Shown here piece after piece: positions 51,801 to 61,316 of a stretch of 64,000 nucleotides of DNA (position 1 is the first letter of the stretch; each line of letters starts with the position of its first letter). Source of the stretch: SHZL01 sp963708905. GTDB taxonomy: Bacteria > Pseudomonadota > Gammaproteobacteria > Xanthomonadales > SZUA-36. Location: positions 6,901 through 70,900 of the forward strand of contig CAVPUV010000072.1 in the NCBI GenBank assembly GCA_963708905.1. The letters are read 5' to 3'. Made by a program: the position numbers and the translations under genes. The notes under the pieces were generated by a model. It worked only from the letters and a program-made list of their open reading frames with translations. It was not told the origin of the DNA and ran no database searches.

Positions 51801-52784
51801 ATGATGCCAACAGCGTTCAAACGCCTGCTGCTAGTTGTTTTGCTGCTGCTATCCATAATAGCTCTGCTACTGGCTTCTGCAACCGGATCGGTATCCCTCA
51901 GCCTGGATCAATGGCTCCAAGCTATTTCGAACCCGCGGACAGAATACGGAGAATTGTTGTGGCGCTTGCGTTTGCCGCGGGCCATTGCCGCCTGGACCGT
52001 CGGCGCACTGCTTTCCCTGTCTGGTTGCCTGATGCAGGTTTTGTTGCGCAACCCCCTGGCAGACCCCTATATCCTGGGGGTCTCCGGGGGCGCCGCATTC
52101 GCGGCATTGCTGGGAATGACGGCGGGGGTCGCCATGGCCTTTATTCCGTTGCTCGCATTATCTGGATCCCTGGCTTCGATCCTCTTGGTATTCGGCCTTG
52201 CCCGCGGTGAAGGACCATGGAGCACCACGCGCCTGCTGCTGACAGGTGTGGTTACGGCTTCAGGCTGGACTGCCCTGATCAGCCTGGTGTTGGCGCTGGG
52301 CAGCGACAGTAACTTGCGGGGCATGCTGTTCTGGTTGATAGGTGACCTTGGCTATGCCATCACGCCCCCATGGGTGCTGCTGGTCCTGGCAACCATCTTC
52401 CTGGTTTGCATGGGTCTGGCCCGCAGTCTGAATGTGCTCGCCATGGGCGAAACGACGGCGCGTTTACTGGGTGAACCCACCCAGGGATTGCTTTGGCTGG
52501 TCTATCTTTTGGCTTCCATCCTGACTGCAGCCGCTGTATCCATTGCCGGTAATATTGGTTTTGTCGGCCTGATCGTGCCGCACCTGATGCGCCTGCTGGT
52601 TGGCTCGGATCACCGGATATTGTTGCCCAGCGCGACCCTTTTCGGCGGCCTTTTCCTGGTCGTCTCCGATACGCTGGCGCGAACGGTCCTGGCGCCGCGG
52701 CAGTTGCCCGTCGGCGTAGTGACCGCGCTGCTTGGCGTTCCGCTATTCCTGTTGTTGCTCAACCGTGCGAAGCTGAAGCAATGA
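51801..52784 (+). CDS. FecCD-family ABC transporter permease (BtuC-like)
   Basis: 328 residues with about ten transmembrane helices. The family hallmarks are LLWRLRLPRAIAAWTVGALLSLSGCLMQVLLRNPLADPYILGVSGGAAFAALLG, then LLTGVVTASGWTALISL, and the C-terminal GFVGLIVPHLMRLLVGSDHRILLPSATLFGG. The permease imports cobalamin, haem or a siderophore. Starts at 51801 (ATGATG) lack a strong ribosome-binding site; the frame is open to 51705 inside the divergent rppH region. No periplasmic binding protein or cobalamin riboswitch is visible upstream, so the substrate is open. Confidence 0.9.
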   Translation: MMPTAFKRLLLVVLLLLSIIALLLASATGSVSLSLDQWLQAISNPRTEYGELLWRLRLPRAIAAWTVGALLSLSGCLMQVLLRNPLADPYILGVSGGAAFAALLGMTAGVAMAFIPLLALSGSLASILLVFGLARGEGPWSTTRLLLTGVVTASGWTALISLVLALGSDSNLRGMLFWLIGDLGYAITPPWVLLVLATIFLVCMGLARSLNVLAMGETTARLLGEPTQGLLWLVYLLASILTAAAVSIAGNIGFVGLIVPHLMRLLVGSDHRILLPSATLFGGLFLVVSDTLARTVLAPRQLPVGVVTALLGVPLFLLLLNRAKLKQ

Positions 52785-53557
52785 CCCGGCTGAACTGCAG
52801 CCACCTCGATTTGAGTATCGCCGATATACAGGTCGTCACTGATTTCAATCTTGAACTGTCACCGGGCAGTTTCTGGGGTCTGCTGGGTTCCAACGGCGTG
52901 GGCAAGACCACTCTGCTCAAGTGCCTGGCCGGATTGCTTCCACCCAAGGGGGGACAGGTGTTGCTCGAATCACGCGCAATGGATGAGTTGCCGCGCAGAA
53001 TTCTGGCGCGCCATGTCGGCATGATGCAGCAACATACGGCCTACGTCTTCGACTCCAGCGTGTTACAGATCGCCCTCACCGGCAGGCATCCGCACCTGGG
53101 TTACTGGCAACGCGAAAGCCCAGCGGACATTGACAAAACGCAGGCAGCGCTGACGGCTGTAGGCCTCGGTGGCTTTACGCAACGCAGCGTTACCGGCCTG
53201 TCCGGCGGGGAAGCCCGGCGGCTGGCCTTTGCCGCATTACTGGTGCAAGAGCCGGATATCATGTTGCTGGACGAACCCACCAACCATCTCGACCTGCGTC
53301 ATCAGGTCCAGATCATGGGCATGATTCGTGCCCGGACTGTGGGCGCTGCAAGTACGGCCATTGCCGCGCTGCATGATGTCAACCTGGCAGCCAGGTATTG
53401 CAGCCACGTGGTGATGCTGTTTGGTCAAGGACAATGGTGCGCCGGCAGCACCGGACAAATGCTCAGTGAGTCCAGTTTGCAGCGTCTTTATGGCTGCGCC
53501 GTGGAAAAGCTGGACGGCACACAGGGACCCCGGTTTTATCCGCTGACCACGGATTGA
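52781..53557 (+). CDS. ABC transporter ATP-binding protein (BtuD/FecE-like)
   Basis: 258 residues. Walker A GSNGVGKTTLLK, Q-loop region VGMMQQHTAYVF, signature LSGGEARRLAFAALLVQEPDIMLLDEPTNHLD (with Walker B), and H-loop AALHDVNLAARYC. The ATG overlaps the permease stop (ATGA), so the two are coupled. The family imports metal chelates; cobalamin is a candidate. Confidence 0.92.
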   Translation: MTRLNCSHLDLSIADIQVVTDFNLELSPGSFWGLLGSNGVGKTTLLKCLAGLLPPKGGQVLLESRAMDELPRRILARHVGMMQQHTAYVFDSSVLQIALTGRHPHLGYWQRESPADIDKTQAALTAVGLGGFTQRSVTGLSGGEARRLAFAALLVQEPDIMLLDEPTNHLDLRHQVQIMGMIRARTVGAASTAIAALHDVNLAARYCSHVVMLFGQGQWCAGSTGQMLSESSLQRLYGCAVEKLDGTQGPRFYPLTTD

Positions 53558-53599
53558 CGATTCCTTGGAGCCGCCACGCGGCAGCAGGGAAACGAGACT

Positions 53600-53832
53600 C
53601 GTATCAGCCGTCATCCCAGCGGCTGCGCCAGCAGGCGCGTGGGATCCAGTCTGCGTTAAATGGCTGCTCTGGATGCCAAACATGCCTGCGGCAGTCTGGC
53701 ATGACGGTAGTAAAAATGGCAGCCTGGCATGACGGCGGTAAGGAGGCAGCAGTCTGGCATGACGGTAGTAAAAATGGCAGCCTGGCATGACGGCGGTAAG
53801 GAGGCAGCAGTCTGGCAGGACGGCGGATGGCT
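53600..53832. repeat. Palindrome cluster and 58-bp tandem repeat
   Basis: This fills the 277-bp gap between the convergent ABC and MFS-like genes (53558-53834). It opens with TCATCCCAGCGGCTGCGCC and GTGGGATCCAG, related to the 46020 cluster. CAGTCTGGCATGACGGTAG then starts identical 58-bp units at 53692 and 53750 and a third, broken unit at 53808. Each unit holds two half-repeats (GTCTGGCATGACGGTAG and CCTGGCATGACGGCGG). No gene is supported here. Confidence 0.85.
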
Positions 53833-53834
53833 CT

Positions 53835-55145
53835 TCACGGAGGTGGGGCTGGCGCCGATTCCACAGGGTCGAGACCGGCGCGCAGCCCGGTGTAAATCTT
53901 GCCCAATGACCATGCTCCCCAGGCCCATAACCCCATGATGGGAACATAGATCCAGGCAATCTGCGCCATGGAAAGGCCTGCCGTGGTGAGGCCTTTGAAT
54001 ACCCAGCTCGCAGCCACGTCACTGCCACGATAGATGGCCGTATCGATAAAATTCTTGCTCTTGTATCGGGTCTCGCGATCAACCACCGTAAACAGCATTT
54101 CCTTGACCGGCCCCAGGATTCCGTAGTTCAAAGAGCGCTGCGCCACTTGCACGGCAGCGAACAGAACCAGGCTCATGGCGCCGCCCAGGATGACAAAGCC
54201 ACCGGCCAGCAGCAAAGGAATGAACACCAGTGTTCGGGGTATGCCGAAACTACTGACCAGCCGTGAGGTTATGAAAAACTGCAGGATGAAGGCGATGATT
54301 TGGACGACGTAGTCGATGTTGCTGAAAAATACAGTCCGCTCTTCAAACCCTGCAATCTGCTGATCCACCAGCACCGCCAAGCCGTTGTACAGAAACGTGG
54401 AGGTGAGATTGTGCAACAGCATCAGCAGGCACGCATACAGCAGGTACCTGGAGCGGAAAACCCGGATGGCTCCTTGCCAGACGCTGCCACCTATCACCTC
54501 TACCCGGGTATGCGTGATGCCGCGTTGATGCCGCCCCAGAATGATCGCCAGCATGGTGGCAACGCACAGGCAAGCCAGTGATACCGACATTACCCCCAGC
54601 GTACCGTTTTCGCTCACCATCCCGGCCGTCACTCTGGGGCCGATAATGGCGCCTATACTCCCGCCTGCCGTGATGACGCCAAACAAGCGCTGTGCCTGAC
54701 CCGGGTGAAAAATATCCGTCATGAAACTCCAGAACACCGAAACCACGAACAGATTGAATACGCTGAGCCAGACATAAAATGCCCGCTGTATCCAAATGGG
54801 TGTCGCCTCATCCCGGAATCCCAGCATGAACAGCACCAGGTTACAGATGAAAAAAAGATAAATGGCAGGAATGAACTGACCGCGACGAAACCGTGATACC
54901 AGGAAGCCAAACAAGGGCACGATCGCCAGCATGGTGATGAAGGTCGCCGTATACAACCAGTGAAGAATACCGCTGTTGTATGCCGCTACTGTGCCGCGAA
55001 TGGGCCGCAGCATGAAATATCCGCCCAGCAGAAAAAAGAAGTAGGAAAATGCCAGCATGAGCCGGGGCCACTCCCCTGGCTCCACCCGAACCAGCCGCTC
55101 GATGATGGCATGGCCGTGATTGACTTCGACTGATTCAGCCATCAT
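53835..55145 (-). CDS. MFS or ATP:ADP-translocase-like membrane protein
   Basis: 436 residues with about 12 transmembrane helices. FFFLLGGYFMLRPIRGTVA at the start, MLAIVPLFGFLVSRFRRGQFIPAIY, FWSFMTDIFHPGQAQRLFGVITAGGSIGAIIGP and SLNYGILGPVKEMLFTVVDRETRYKSKNFIDTAIYRGSDVAASW resemble the COG3202-type proteins of proteobacteria. They are related to nucleotide translocases of intracellular bacteria, but function in free-living members is not established. The start at 55145 has ATGATG. The C-terminal tail ends in SAPAPPP. Confidence 0.8.
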   Translation of the reverse strand: MMAESVEVNHGHAIIERLVRVEPGEWPRLMLAFSYFFFLLGGYFMLRPIRGTVAAYNSGILHWLYTATFITMLAIVPLFGFLVSRFRRGQFIPAIYLFFICNLVLFMLGFRDEATPIWIQRAFYVWLSVFNLFVVSVFWSFMTDIFHPGQAQRLFGVITAGGSIGAIIGPRVTAGMVSENGTLGVMSVSLACLCVATMLAIILGRHQRGITHTRVEVIGGSVWQGAIRVFRSRYLLYACLLMLLHNLTSTFLYNGLAVLVDQQIAGFEERTVFFSNIDYVVQIIAFILQFFITSRLVSSFGIPRTLVFIPLLLAGGFVILGGAMSLVLFAAVQVAQRSLNYGILGPVKEMLFTVVDRETRYKSKNFIDTAIYRGSDVAASWVFKGLTTAGLSMAQIAWIYVPIMGLWAWGAWSLGKIYTGLRAGLDPVESAPAPPP

Positions 55146-55202
55146 GCCTCATAGTTGCCCGATACCCTGTCCAGCAGACTATCATTTGTGACTTGATATG
55201 GC

Positions 55203-55243
55203 ACTGGATCCCAGAGATTCGCGTTGCAAACTCCGGGATGACG
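55203..55243. repeat. Solitary copy of the ATCCCAGAG palindrome
   Basis: ATCCCAGAGATTCGC-GTT-GCAAACTCCGGGAT pairs as a hairpin and matches the unit at about 46200 with two changes. One change breaks pairing in each arm. It lies in the divergent gap between the membrane protein (55145) and the GMC oxidoreductase (55339). Confidence 0.75.
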
Positions 55244-55338
55244 TCGGCAAAAGAATGACGCCAGCAATAGCAGGCAAACGCTCTCGCCCACGGGTGATTT
55301 ATTCGCTATCATGCCAGCACCAGTCAATACGCTAACGT

Positions 55339-56901
55339 ATGGAATTTGATTTCATCATCATCGGGGCCGGATCAGCAGGTTGCGTCCTGGCCAACCGATT
55401 GAGTGCGAAGCCCAATCATCGTGTGCTGCTGCTCGAAGCGGGCGGACGCGACTGGCATCCGTTCATCCACATGCCGGCCGGATTGGGTAAGTTAATGGCA
55501 CTGAAAAACGTCAACTGGGCCTATAAAACCGAACCGCAGGCGGAACTTGGCAACCGCCGCCTGTACTGGCCCCGGGGGCGCGTACTGGGTGGATCCAGTT
55601 CCATCAATGCAATGTGTTATACCCGCGGCCAGGCCGAGGATTACGATGCGTGGGCAGCAGCTGGCAATGCCGGATGGGATTTCCAATCGGTGCTGCCCTG
55701 GTTCATCAAGTCCGAAGACCAGGAAAACGGAGCTTCACCCTACCACGGTGTCGGCGGTCCCCTGAGCGTTCAGAACTTGCGTTACAGCAACCCCTTGTCC
55801 GCGGTTTTTCTGCAGGCAGCGGAGCAGGCAGGCTACCAGCGTAACGAGGATTTTAACGGCGCCAGGCAACGTGGATTTGGCTATTACCAGGTGAACCAGC
55901 GCAATGGGCGGCGCTGCAGCGCCGCGGTGGCCTTTTTGCGCCCTGCCCGGAACAGACCCAATCTCACCGTGCGCACCGGGGCGCTGGCGCACGTGATTCA
56001 GTTCGATGGCCCGCGCGCCGTGGGAGTGAAGTACCAGCATAAAAACCCGCTCGAATCCGCCACCGCCGGACACATCATCCTGGCCGCAGGAGCCATCAAT
56101 TCGCCACAACTGTTGATGTTGTCCGGCGTCGGACCCGCCAGCAACTTGCGCGCACACGGCATAAGAGTCCATCACCAACTCGAAGGCGTGGGTAAGAATC
56201 TGCAGGATCACCTCGATATATGCACGCTGGTCAAAAGCCTTAAGCCCATCACTTACGACCGGCTCAACGAAGTGGCTGTGGCGCTGCGCTACCTGTTCGG
56301 CCGCAACGGCCCGGGTAGTTCAAACATCGCCGAAGCCGGAAGCTTCATCGTCAGCCGCCATGCGAACGATGAACGCCCGGACATCCAGATGCATTTTGTG
56401 CCCGCGCTACTGGATAATCATGGCAGAAACCGCCTGCCTGGCCATGGCATGACCATCCATACCTGTGCCCTGCGCCCGCAAAGCCGTGGTGAAATTACCT
56501 TGCGCTCGGCCGATCCAAAGCAGGCGCCGGCCTTGCAGCCGCGTTACCTCAGCACCGACTACGACCGCAAGATGATGATCGAATGCGCCCGTCTGCCGCG
56601 GGAAATATTCGCCCAGACCGCATTCATACCGTATGCCGGTGACGAGATTTACCCAGGTGCGGGTGTGCAGACCGAGGCGGAATTGCTGGCTTTCATCCGC
56701 AGGAAAGCTGAGACCATCTATCACCCCGTCGGCACCTGCAAAATGGGTGTGGACGAATCAGCAGTGGTCGATCCGATGCTCCATGTCCGTGGTCTGGAAG
56801 GCCTTTCCGTGGTTGACGCCTCAGTCATGCCAAGTCTGGTTTCCGGCAACACCAACGCACCCACCATCATGATCGCCGAGAAATTCGCCGCTGAAATCTG
56901 A
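55339..56901 (+). CDS. GMC-family oxidoreductase (choline dehydrogenase-like)
   Basis: 520 residues. N-terminal FAD motif FIIIGAGSAGCVLANRLS, GMC signature GRVLGGSSSINAMCYTRG, second signature GAINSPQLLMLSGVG, and the active-site HPVGTCKMG with VSGNTNAPTIMIAEKFA. An FAD-dependent alcohol dehydrogenase. BetA itself is one member, but the group is broad (alkanol, PEG and other alcohol dehydrogenases), so I give no symbol. It starts at ATG 55339 with no strong ribosome-binding site; the stop is 7 bp from the convergent M48 gene stop. Confidence 0.92.
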   Translation: MEFDFIIIGAGSAGCVLANRLSAKPNHRVLLLEAGGRDWHPFIHMPAGLGKLMALKNVNWAYKTEPQAELGNRRLYWPRGRVLGGSSSINAMCYTRGQAEDYDAWAAAGNAGWDFQSVLPWFIKSEDQENGASPYHGVGGPLSVQNLRYSNPLSAVFLQAAEQAGYQRNEDFNGARQRGFGYYQVNQRNGRRCSAAVAFLRPARNRPNLTVRTGALAHVIQFDGPRAVGVKYQHKNPLESATAGHIILAAGAINSPQLLMLSGVGPASNLRAHGIRVHHQLEGVGKNLQDHLDICTLVKSLKPITYDRLNEVAVALRYLFGRNGPGSSNIAEAGSFIVSRHANDERPDIQMHFVPALLDNHGRNRLPGHGMTIHTCALRPQSRGEITLRSADPKQAPALQPRYLSTDYDRKMMIECARLPREIFAQTAFIPYAGDEIYPGAGVQTEAELLAFIRRKAETIYHPVGTCKMGVDESAVVDPMLHVRGLEGLSVVDASVMPSLVSGNTNAPTIMIAEKFAAEI

Positions 56902-56908
56902 AACTGCC

Positions 56909-58864
56909 TTATGACGTAGTGTGTCGCTCACCCGGAAAGCCGGTCAGCATAGGCAAAGGAACGTGGATCAGGCTGCAGCTGACCCGCAGCAATTCGAGCT
57001 CCACGGGAATGGTCTTGCCGTCGTGCGCCACGGTCAGCAGCAGCGCGTTGACCAGGCGCTGTTTGTCGCTGCTACGCATGCGGTCCAGTTGTGGTAAATC
57101 CTCATCCAGGATGTTCACCCAGCCATCCACGGCCGGCATTTCCACCGCTTCGCCGGCTGCCAGGCTGTTCATCCCGGCGCGGAACGCGGCGGTGGCCGCG
57201 GCGCTACTCTCGTGACCGTGGACCGCCAGTACGGCAAGGACCCGGCTGGCTACAGGCATGCAGCGGCTCAACGTCAGATTGCCTGCGGTCCTGACCAGAT
57301 GCGGGTTTTGCGATTCCCACAGGTGCTGGCTGATCAGTCCGGCCAGCAAATACTCGAACACGTCAACACTGCCATCCAGCCTGACCAGGTCCTGCACCAC
57401 CGCCAGCACGCGTGCCACGAACTTGGGCGGACGGCGCTTCAATGCCGGGAAAGATAATTCCAGCAAAGGCAAGCGCTGACCCGCAGTGGGCACCTGGTCC
57501 GCTGTCAGCAGGGCCCGCACCCGGGCCTCACTGTCCGCACCCATGCGTTGTGCGATAAGTAGCAGTTGTTGCTCCCTGCGTTCGTGCTCCCGCTCCAGCA
57601 GTGCATAAAACAGGACTTCCGCAGCCCACTCAGCGGATTGAGCCGCTTGCCGGACGTTTTCGGGAATGGATGCGGCGAGTGCTGTCGCCATTAAAATGCG
57701 CTCCCCATTTGGCTGACCGATCTGGTCGATCAACCCGCCCGCACCGATCCAGCCGGCGCCACCAAACGCTGCCGCCGCGCTTGTGCGGGCTTTATCGTTG
57801 CCTGTGGAACGTTCCTTGGGCTGCTGTTGTTGTTCAGTCGCCAGGCGGGCAGCAAGGCGATCAAGGTCGTCAGCCTTGAATGCCGGCTCGATCCGCCGTA
57901 TGCGCTCCGCCAGTGGCGGGTGGGTTGAAAACAGCAACATTTTCCGCCCGTCAGCAAACAGCATGTGGCTGATTTCCTCGGTATCCGCAACCACGAGAGA
58001 CCCTTCGCTGTAGACGGCTATTTTCTTCAGTGCGCCGCCAATTCCATCGGGGTCGCGGGTAAACTGCACTGCCGTTGCATCGGCAAGGTATTCGCGCTGA
58101 CGTGCAATGGCGGCCTTGATCCAGCGTCCAAAGAACAGGCCGATGTATCCCACGATCGTCAAGCCCAATGCGATCAGCAAGATGGCCGACCCGTTTTTGC
58201 CCCGCGAACGGCCCATGTAGCGTGAGTGCATCAAGATGCGCTGGCCGATCAGCGCCAACAGCAGGATGCCAAACAACGCGCCCATCAGGCGGATATTGAT
58301 GCGCATATCGCCATTCAGGATATGGCTGAATTCATGCGCTACCACACCCTGCAATTCGTTACGGTCGAGTTTTTCCAGGGTGCCGCGGGTGACGGTAATC
58401 GCAGCGTCAGTGGTCGTGTAACCGGCAGCAAAAGCATTGATGCCCGCTTCCTGCTCCAGCACATAAATTTCCGGCACCGGTACGCCGGAGGCCAGTGCGA
58501 TCTCTTCGACCACGTTGCGCAGCCGACGGCGCAGAGGATCCCGCGAGTCTGATTCCAGCAGGCTGCCACCGAGTTCACGGGCGATCTGGCCGCCGCCGGA
58601 GCGCAGTTTCACCGTCTTGAACAGGCTGGCCAGGCCGATCACCAGGACCGTTGCCAGCGCACCGCCGCCCAGCAAGGACAGGTTCTGGCCCAGTGACTGG
58701 GCGGAGAACGGCTGCCATCCACCTGCGGGTGAATTCGAAACACCCAGGGTCAACAGCAGGACAATATCGACGGCTGCCACCACCGACAGTACGGCCAGGG
58801 CGAACACCAGCACCAACCAGCGCGACTGTTTCCTTGCTTTATCCTGATGCTCGAAGAAGTTCAT
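56909..58864 (-). CDS. M48-family membrane metalloprotease
   Basis: 651 residues. Two N-terminal membrane helices, then the zinc protease motif VVAHEFSHILNGD (HEXXH near residue 177), two more helices (LMGALFGILLLALIGQRI, GSAILLIALGLTIVGYIGLFFG) and the third-ligand region YLADATAVQFTRD, then STHPPLAERIRRIEP. The C-terminal 270 residues are an extra helical domain absent from plain HtpX. It follows lemA in the same direction (36-bp gap), the known LemA-M48 pairing. Inner-membrane protein quality control is the likely role. Confidence 0.92.
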   Translation of the reverse strand: MNFFEHQDKARKQSRWLVLVFALAVLSVVAAVDIVLLLTLGVSNSPAGGWQPFSAQSLGQNLSLLGGGALATVLVIGLASLFKTVKLRSGGGQIARELGGSLLESDSRDPLRRRLRNVVEEIALASGVPVPEIYVLEQEAGINAFAAGYTTTDAAITVTRGTLEKLDRNELQGVVAHEFSHILNGDMRINIRLMGALFGILLLALIGQRILMHSRYMGRSRGKNGSAILLIALGLTIVGYIGLFFGRWIKAAIARQREYLADATAVQFTRDPDGIGGALKKIAVYSEGSLVVADTEEISHMLFADGRKMLLFSTHPPLAERIRRIEPAFKADDLDRLAARLATEQQQQPKERSTGNDKARTSAAAAFGGAGWIGAGGLIDQIGQPNGERILMATALAASIPENVRQAAQSAEWAAEVLFYALLEREHERREQQLLLIAQRMGADSEARVRALLTADQVPTAGQRLPLLELSFPALKRRPPKFVARVLAVVQDLVRLDGSVDVFEYLLAGLISQHLWESQNPHLVRTAGNLTLSRCMPVASRVLAVLAVHGHESSAAATAAFRAGMNSLAAGEAVEMPAVDGWVNILDEDLPQLDRMRSSDKQRLVNALLLTVAHDGKTIPVELELLRVSCSLIHVPLPMLTGFPGERHTTS

Positions 58865-58900
58865 CGTTAAGCAGCAGCAAACACGCGCCGTTGCCGGAAC

Positions 58901-59482
58901 TCAGAATGCGACCCGGGGAACTTCCCGCTTGGCTTCATTTTCAATTTCAAGCAACTCAGCGCCTTTGAATCCGAAACGGTCGGCAATCAAATTGCCGGGA
59001 AAGGATTCACGCTGCGTGTTGTATGCCATGACCGAGTCGTTATAAGCCTGGCGCGCAAAGGCGACCTTGTTCTCGGTCGTGGTCAACTCTTCTGAAAGCT
59101 GCATCATGTTTTGATTGGCTTTGAGGTCAGGATAAGCCTCGGATAAAGCAAACAGGCGGCCCAGTGCGCCAGACAGTCCCTGCTCGGCTTCAGACAGGCG
59201 CTTCATGGCCGCAGGATCGGTTGGGTCTTTGGCGGCGGCCTTCAGCCCGGATACCGCTGCATTGCGGGCATTGACTACCTCTTCCAGGGTGCCGCGCTCA
59301 TGCGCCATGTAACCTTTCGCCGTTTCAACCAGGTTGGGAATCAGATCATGACGGCGGGTGAGTTGCACATCGATCTGGGCAAACGCGTTCTTGTAACGGT
59401 TGCGCCCGGCAACGAGACGGTTGTAGATCGTAATGACGAACAGGACAACTGCAACGATCAATCCAAGAATGATCCAGCCCAT
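58901..59482 (-). CDS. lemA: LemA family protein
   Basis: 193 residues from the ATG at 59482 (GGGGAGAG upstream). One N-terminal membrane helix (GWIILGLIVAVVLFVITIYN), then the LemA helical domain: RNRYKNAFAQIDVQLTRRHDLIPNLVETAKGYMAHE, AMKRLSEAEQGLSGALGRLFALSEAYPDLKANQNM, ARQAYNDSVMAYNTQRESFPGN and FGFKGAELLEIENEAKREVPRV. Its molecular role is unclear, but it is usually coexpressed with the M48 protease that follows here. Confidence 0.95.
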   Translation of the reverse strand: MGWIILGLIVAVVLFVITIYNRLVAGRNRYKNAFAQIDVQLTRRHDLIPNLVETAKGYMAHERGTLEEVVNARNAAVSGLKAAAKDPTDPAAMKRLSEAEQGLSGALGRLFALSEAYPDLKANQNMMQLSEELTTTENKVAFARQAYNDSVMAYNTQRESFPGNLIADRFGFKGAELLEIENEAKREVPRVAF

Positions 59483-59563
59483 GATGCTTCTCTCCCCGGT
59501 CAATGAACAGGATGGAAGTGTAACAAATTCAGCTGTCGACCTGACGTGCCGCAGGTCATAGGA

Positions 59564-61243
59564 TCAGGACGATTCAAGCTTCGCCCATGAATCCCTCAAA
59601 GTCACGGCCCGGTTGAGCACGGGCCGGCCTGGCTTCGAGTCCACGAGGTCATGGATAAAATAACCCGAGCGCTCAAACTGGTAATAATCGCCCGGCTGGC
59701 CCTCTGCCACCGATGGTTCGACAACGGCATCGGTGATGATATCCAGCGAATGCGGGTTGAGAAATTCAAGAAAATCGCGCGTTTTGTCCGCCAGCGGATT
59801 GGCCACATTGAACAGGCGGTCGCACAAGCGTACTTCCGCGCGCACGCCATGGACCGCCGATACCCAGTGAATGGTGCCCTTGACCTTGCGCGCGGCGCCC
59901 GGCAAGCCCGAGCGGCTGTCCGGATCGAATTCGCAGTGAAGCTCGGCCACTTCACCTTGTTCATTCTTGATCACCGCAACGCAACGAATGATGAATGCAT
60001 TGCGCAGGCGCACTTCGCCGCCGGGTTTCAGACGATAGAATTTGGCGGGCGGATCTTCCAGGAAGTCCGACCGCTCAATCCAGATTTCGCGGTTCAGCGG
60101 AACCTTGCGCAAACCCATGGATTCATCCTGCGGGTGCACCGCCGCTTCCAGCCACTCGGTTTCATCCGGCGGAAAATTGGTCAATACGACCTTCAATGGT
60201 TCCAGCACGGCCATGGTACGGGGTGCGCGGGCATTGAGATCATTGCGCAACGCGTTCTCAAGCAGGCTCATGGATATGATGCTTTCGGACTTGGAAATAC
60301 CCATCTCATCCCAGAACGAACGTATGGATGCGGCAGTGAAGCCCCGCCGGCGCAGCCCGGCCAGGGTCGGCATGCGCGGATCGTCCCAGCCGCTGACATG
60401 GCCTTCCTCCACCAATTGCCGCAACCGGCGTTTGCTCATGACCGTGTAGTCCAGGTTGCCACGCGCAAACTCGATTTGCTGCGGCCGGCACGGCGCGGGA
60501 ATGTTGTCCAGGAACCAGTCGTACAACGGACGGTGATCTTCGAATTCCAGCGTGCACAATGAGTGCGTAATGCCTTCTATCGCATCGGAAATGCCGTGCG
60601 CCCAGTCATACATCGGGTATATGTGCCAGGTATCTCCGGTACGGTGGTGCGCTGCATTGCGGATCCGGTAAATCACCGGGTCGCGCAGGTTGATGTTGCC
60701 CGCGGCCATGTCAATTTTGGCCCGCAGAACATATTTCCCATCCTCGAACTTGCCGTTCTTCATGCGCGCGAACAGGTCCAGGTTCTCTACCACCGGCCGG
60801 TCCCGGTAAGGGCTGTCGCGGCCGGCTTCAGTCAGGCTGCCGCGGTATTCGCGGATCTCGTCCGCCGAGAGTTCCTCTACGTAGGCCTTGCCGTTCCTGA
60901 CCAGGTGCACGGCGTACTCGTATAGCTGCTCGAAATAGTCCGAAGCGTGGCGCAGTTCTTTCCACTCGAAACCCAGCCAACGCACGTCCTGCATGATGGC
61001 GCGGGCATAATCCTCATTCTCTTTCAGCGGATTGGTATCATCAAAACGCAGATTGGTGGCGCCGCCGAATTCCTCGGCCATGCCGAAATTCAGGCAAATG
61101 GACTTGGCGTGGCCGATATGCAGATGACCATTGGGTTCGGGCGGGAAGCGGGTGAGTATCGTATGGTGTTTCCCGGACTCGATATCCGCAATGATGATGT
61201 TACGGATGAAATGGCTGGGCCGGTTGATTTCGTCAATGCTCAT
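59564..61243 (-). CDS. glnS: Glutaminyl-tRNA synthetase
   Basis: This enzyme charges tRNA-Gln. 559 residues from the ATG at 61243 (MSIDEINRPSHFIRN). HIGH-type motif RFPPEPNGHLHIGHAKSICLNFG, class I insert with DDTNPLKENEDYARAI, and the KMSKS equivalent VMSKRRLRQLV. The C-terminal anticodon-binding beta barrels are complete to VTLRDSWAKLESS. A group II intron ends 74 bp upstream of the ATG, so the promoter is either in that short stretch or within the intron. Confidence 0.96.
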   Translation of the reverse strand: MSIDEINRPSHFIRNIIIADIESGKHHTILTRFPPEPNGHLHIGHAKSICLNFGMAEEFGGATNLRFDDTNPLKENEDYARAIMQDVRWLGFEWKELRHASDYFEQLYEYAVHLVRNGKAYVEELSADEIREYRGSLTEAGRDSPYRDRPVVENLDLFARMKNGKFEDGKYVLRAKIDMAAGNINLRDPVIYRIRNAAHHRTGDTWHIYPMYDWAHGISDAIEGITHSLCTLEFEDHRPLYDWFLDNIPAPCRPQQIEFARGNLDYTVMSKRRLRQLVEEGHVSGWDDPRMPTLAGLRRRGFTAASIRSFWDEMGISKSESIISMSLLENALRNDLNARAPRTMAVLEPLKVVLTNFPPDETEWLEAAVHPQDESMGLRKVPLNREIWIERSDFLEDPPAKFYRLKPGGEVRLRNAFIIRCVAVIKNEQGEVAELHCEFDPDSRSGLPGAARKVKGTIHWVSAVHGVRAEVRLCDRLFNVANPLADKTRDFLEFLNPHSLDIITDAVVEPSVAEGQPGDYYQFERSGYFIHDLVDSKPGRPVLNRAVTLRDSWAKLESS

Positions 61244-61316
61244 AGGATGGCTTCGTTGGGTTAGGTGACGCGTCAGCGAAAGCATCAGATTCTAGCGCAT
61301 TGTGGGATTTGGCCAC

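Noticed and set aside
53554..54082. Long minus-strand and plus-strand ORFs through the 58-bp repeats
   Set aside because: They are low-complexity read-through of the repeat (PSCQTA-type runs) with no family resemblance.
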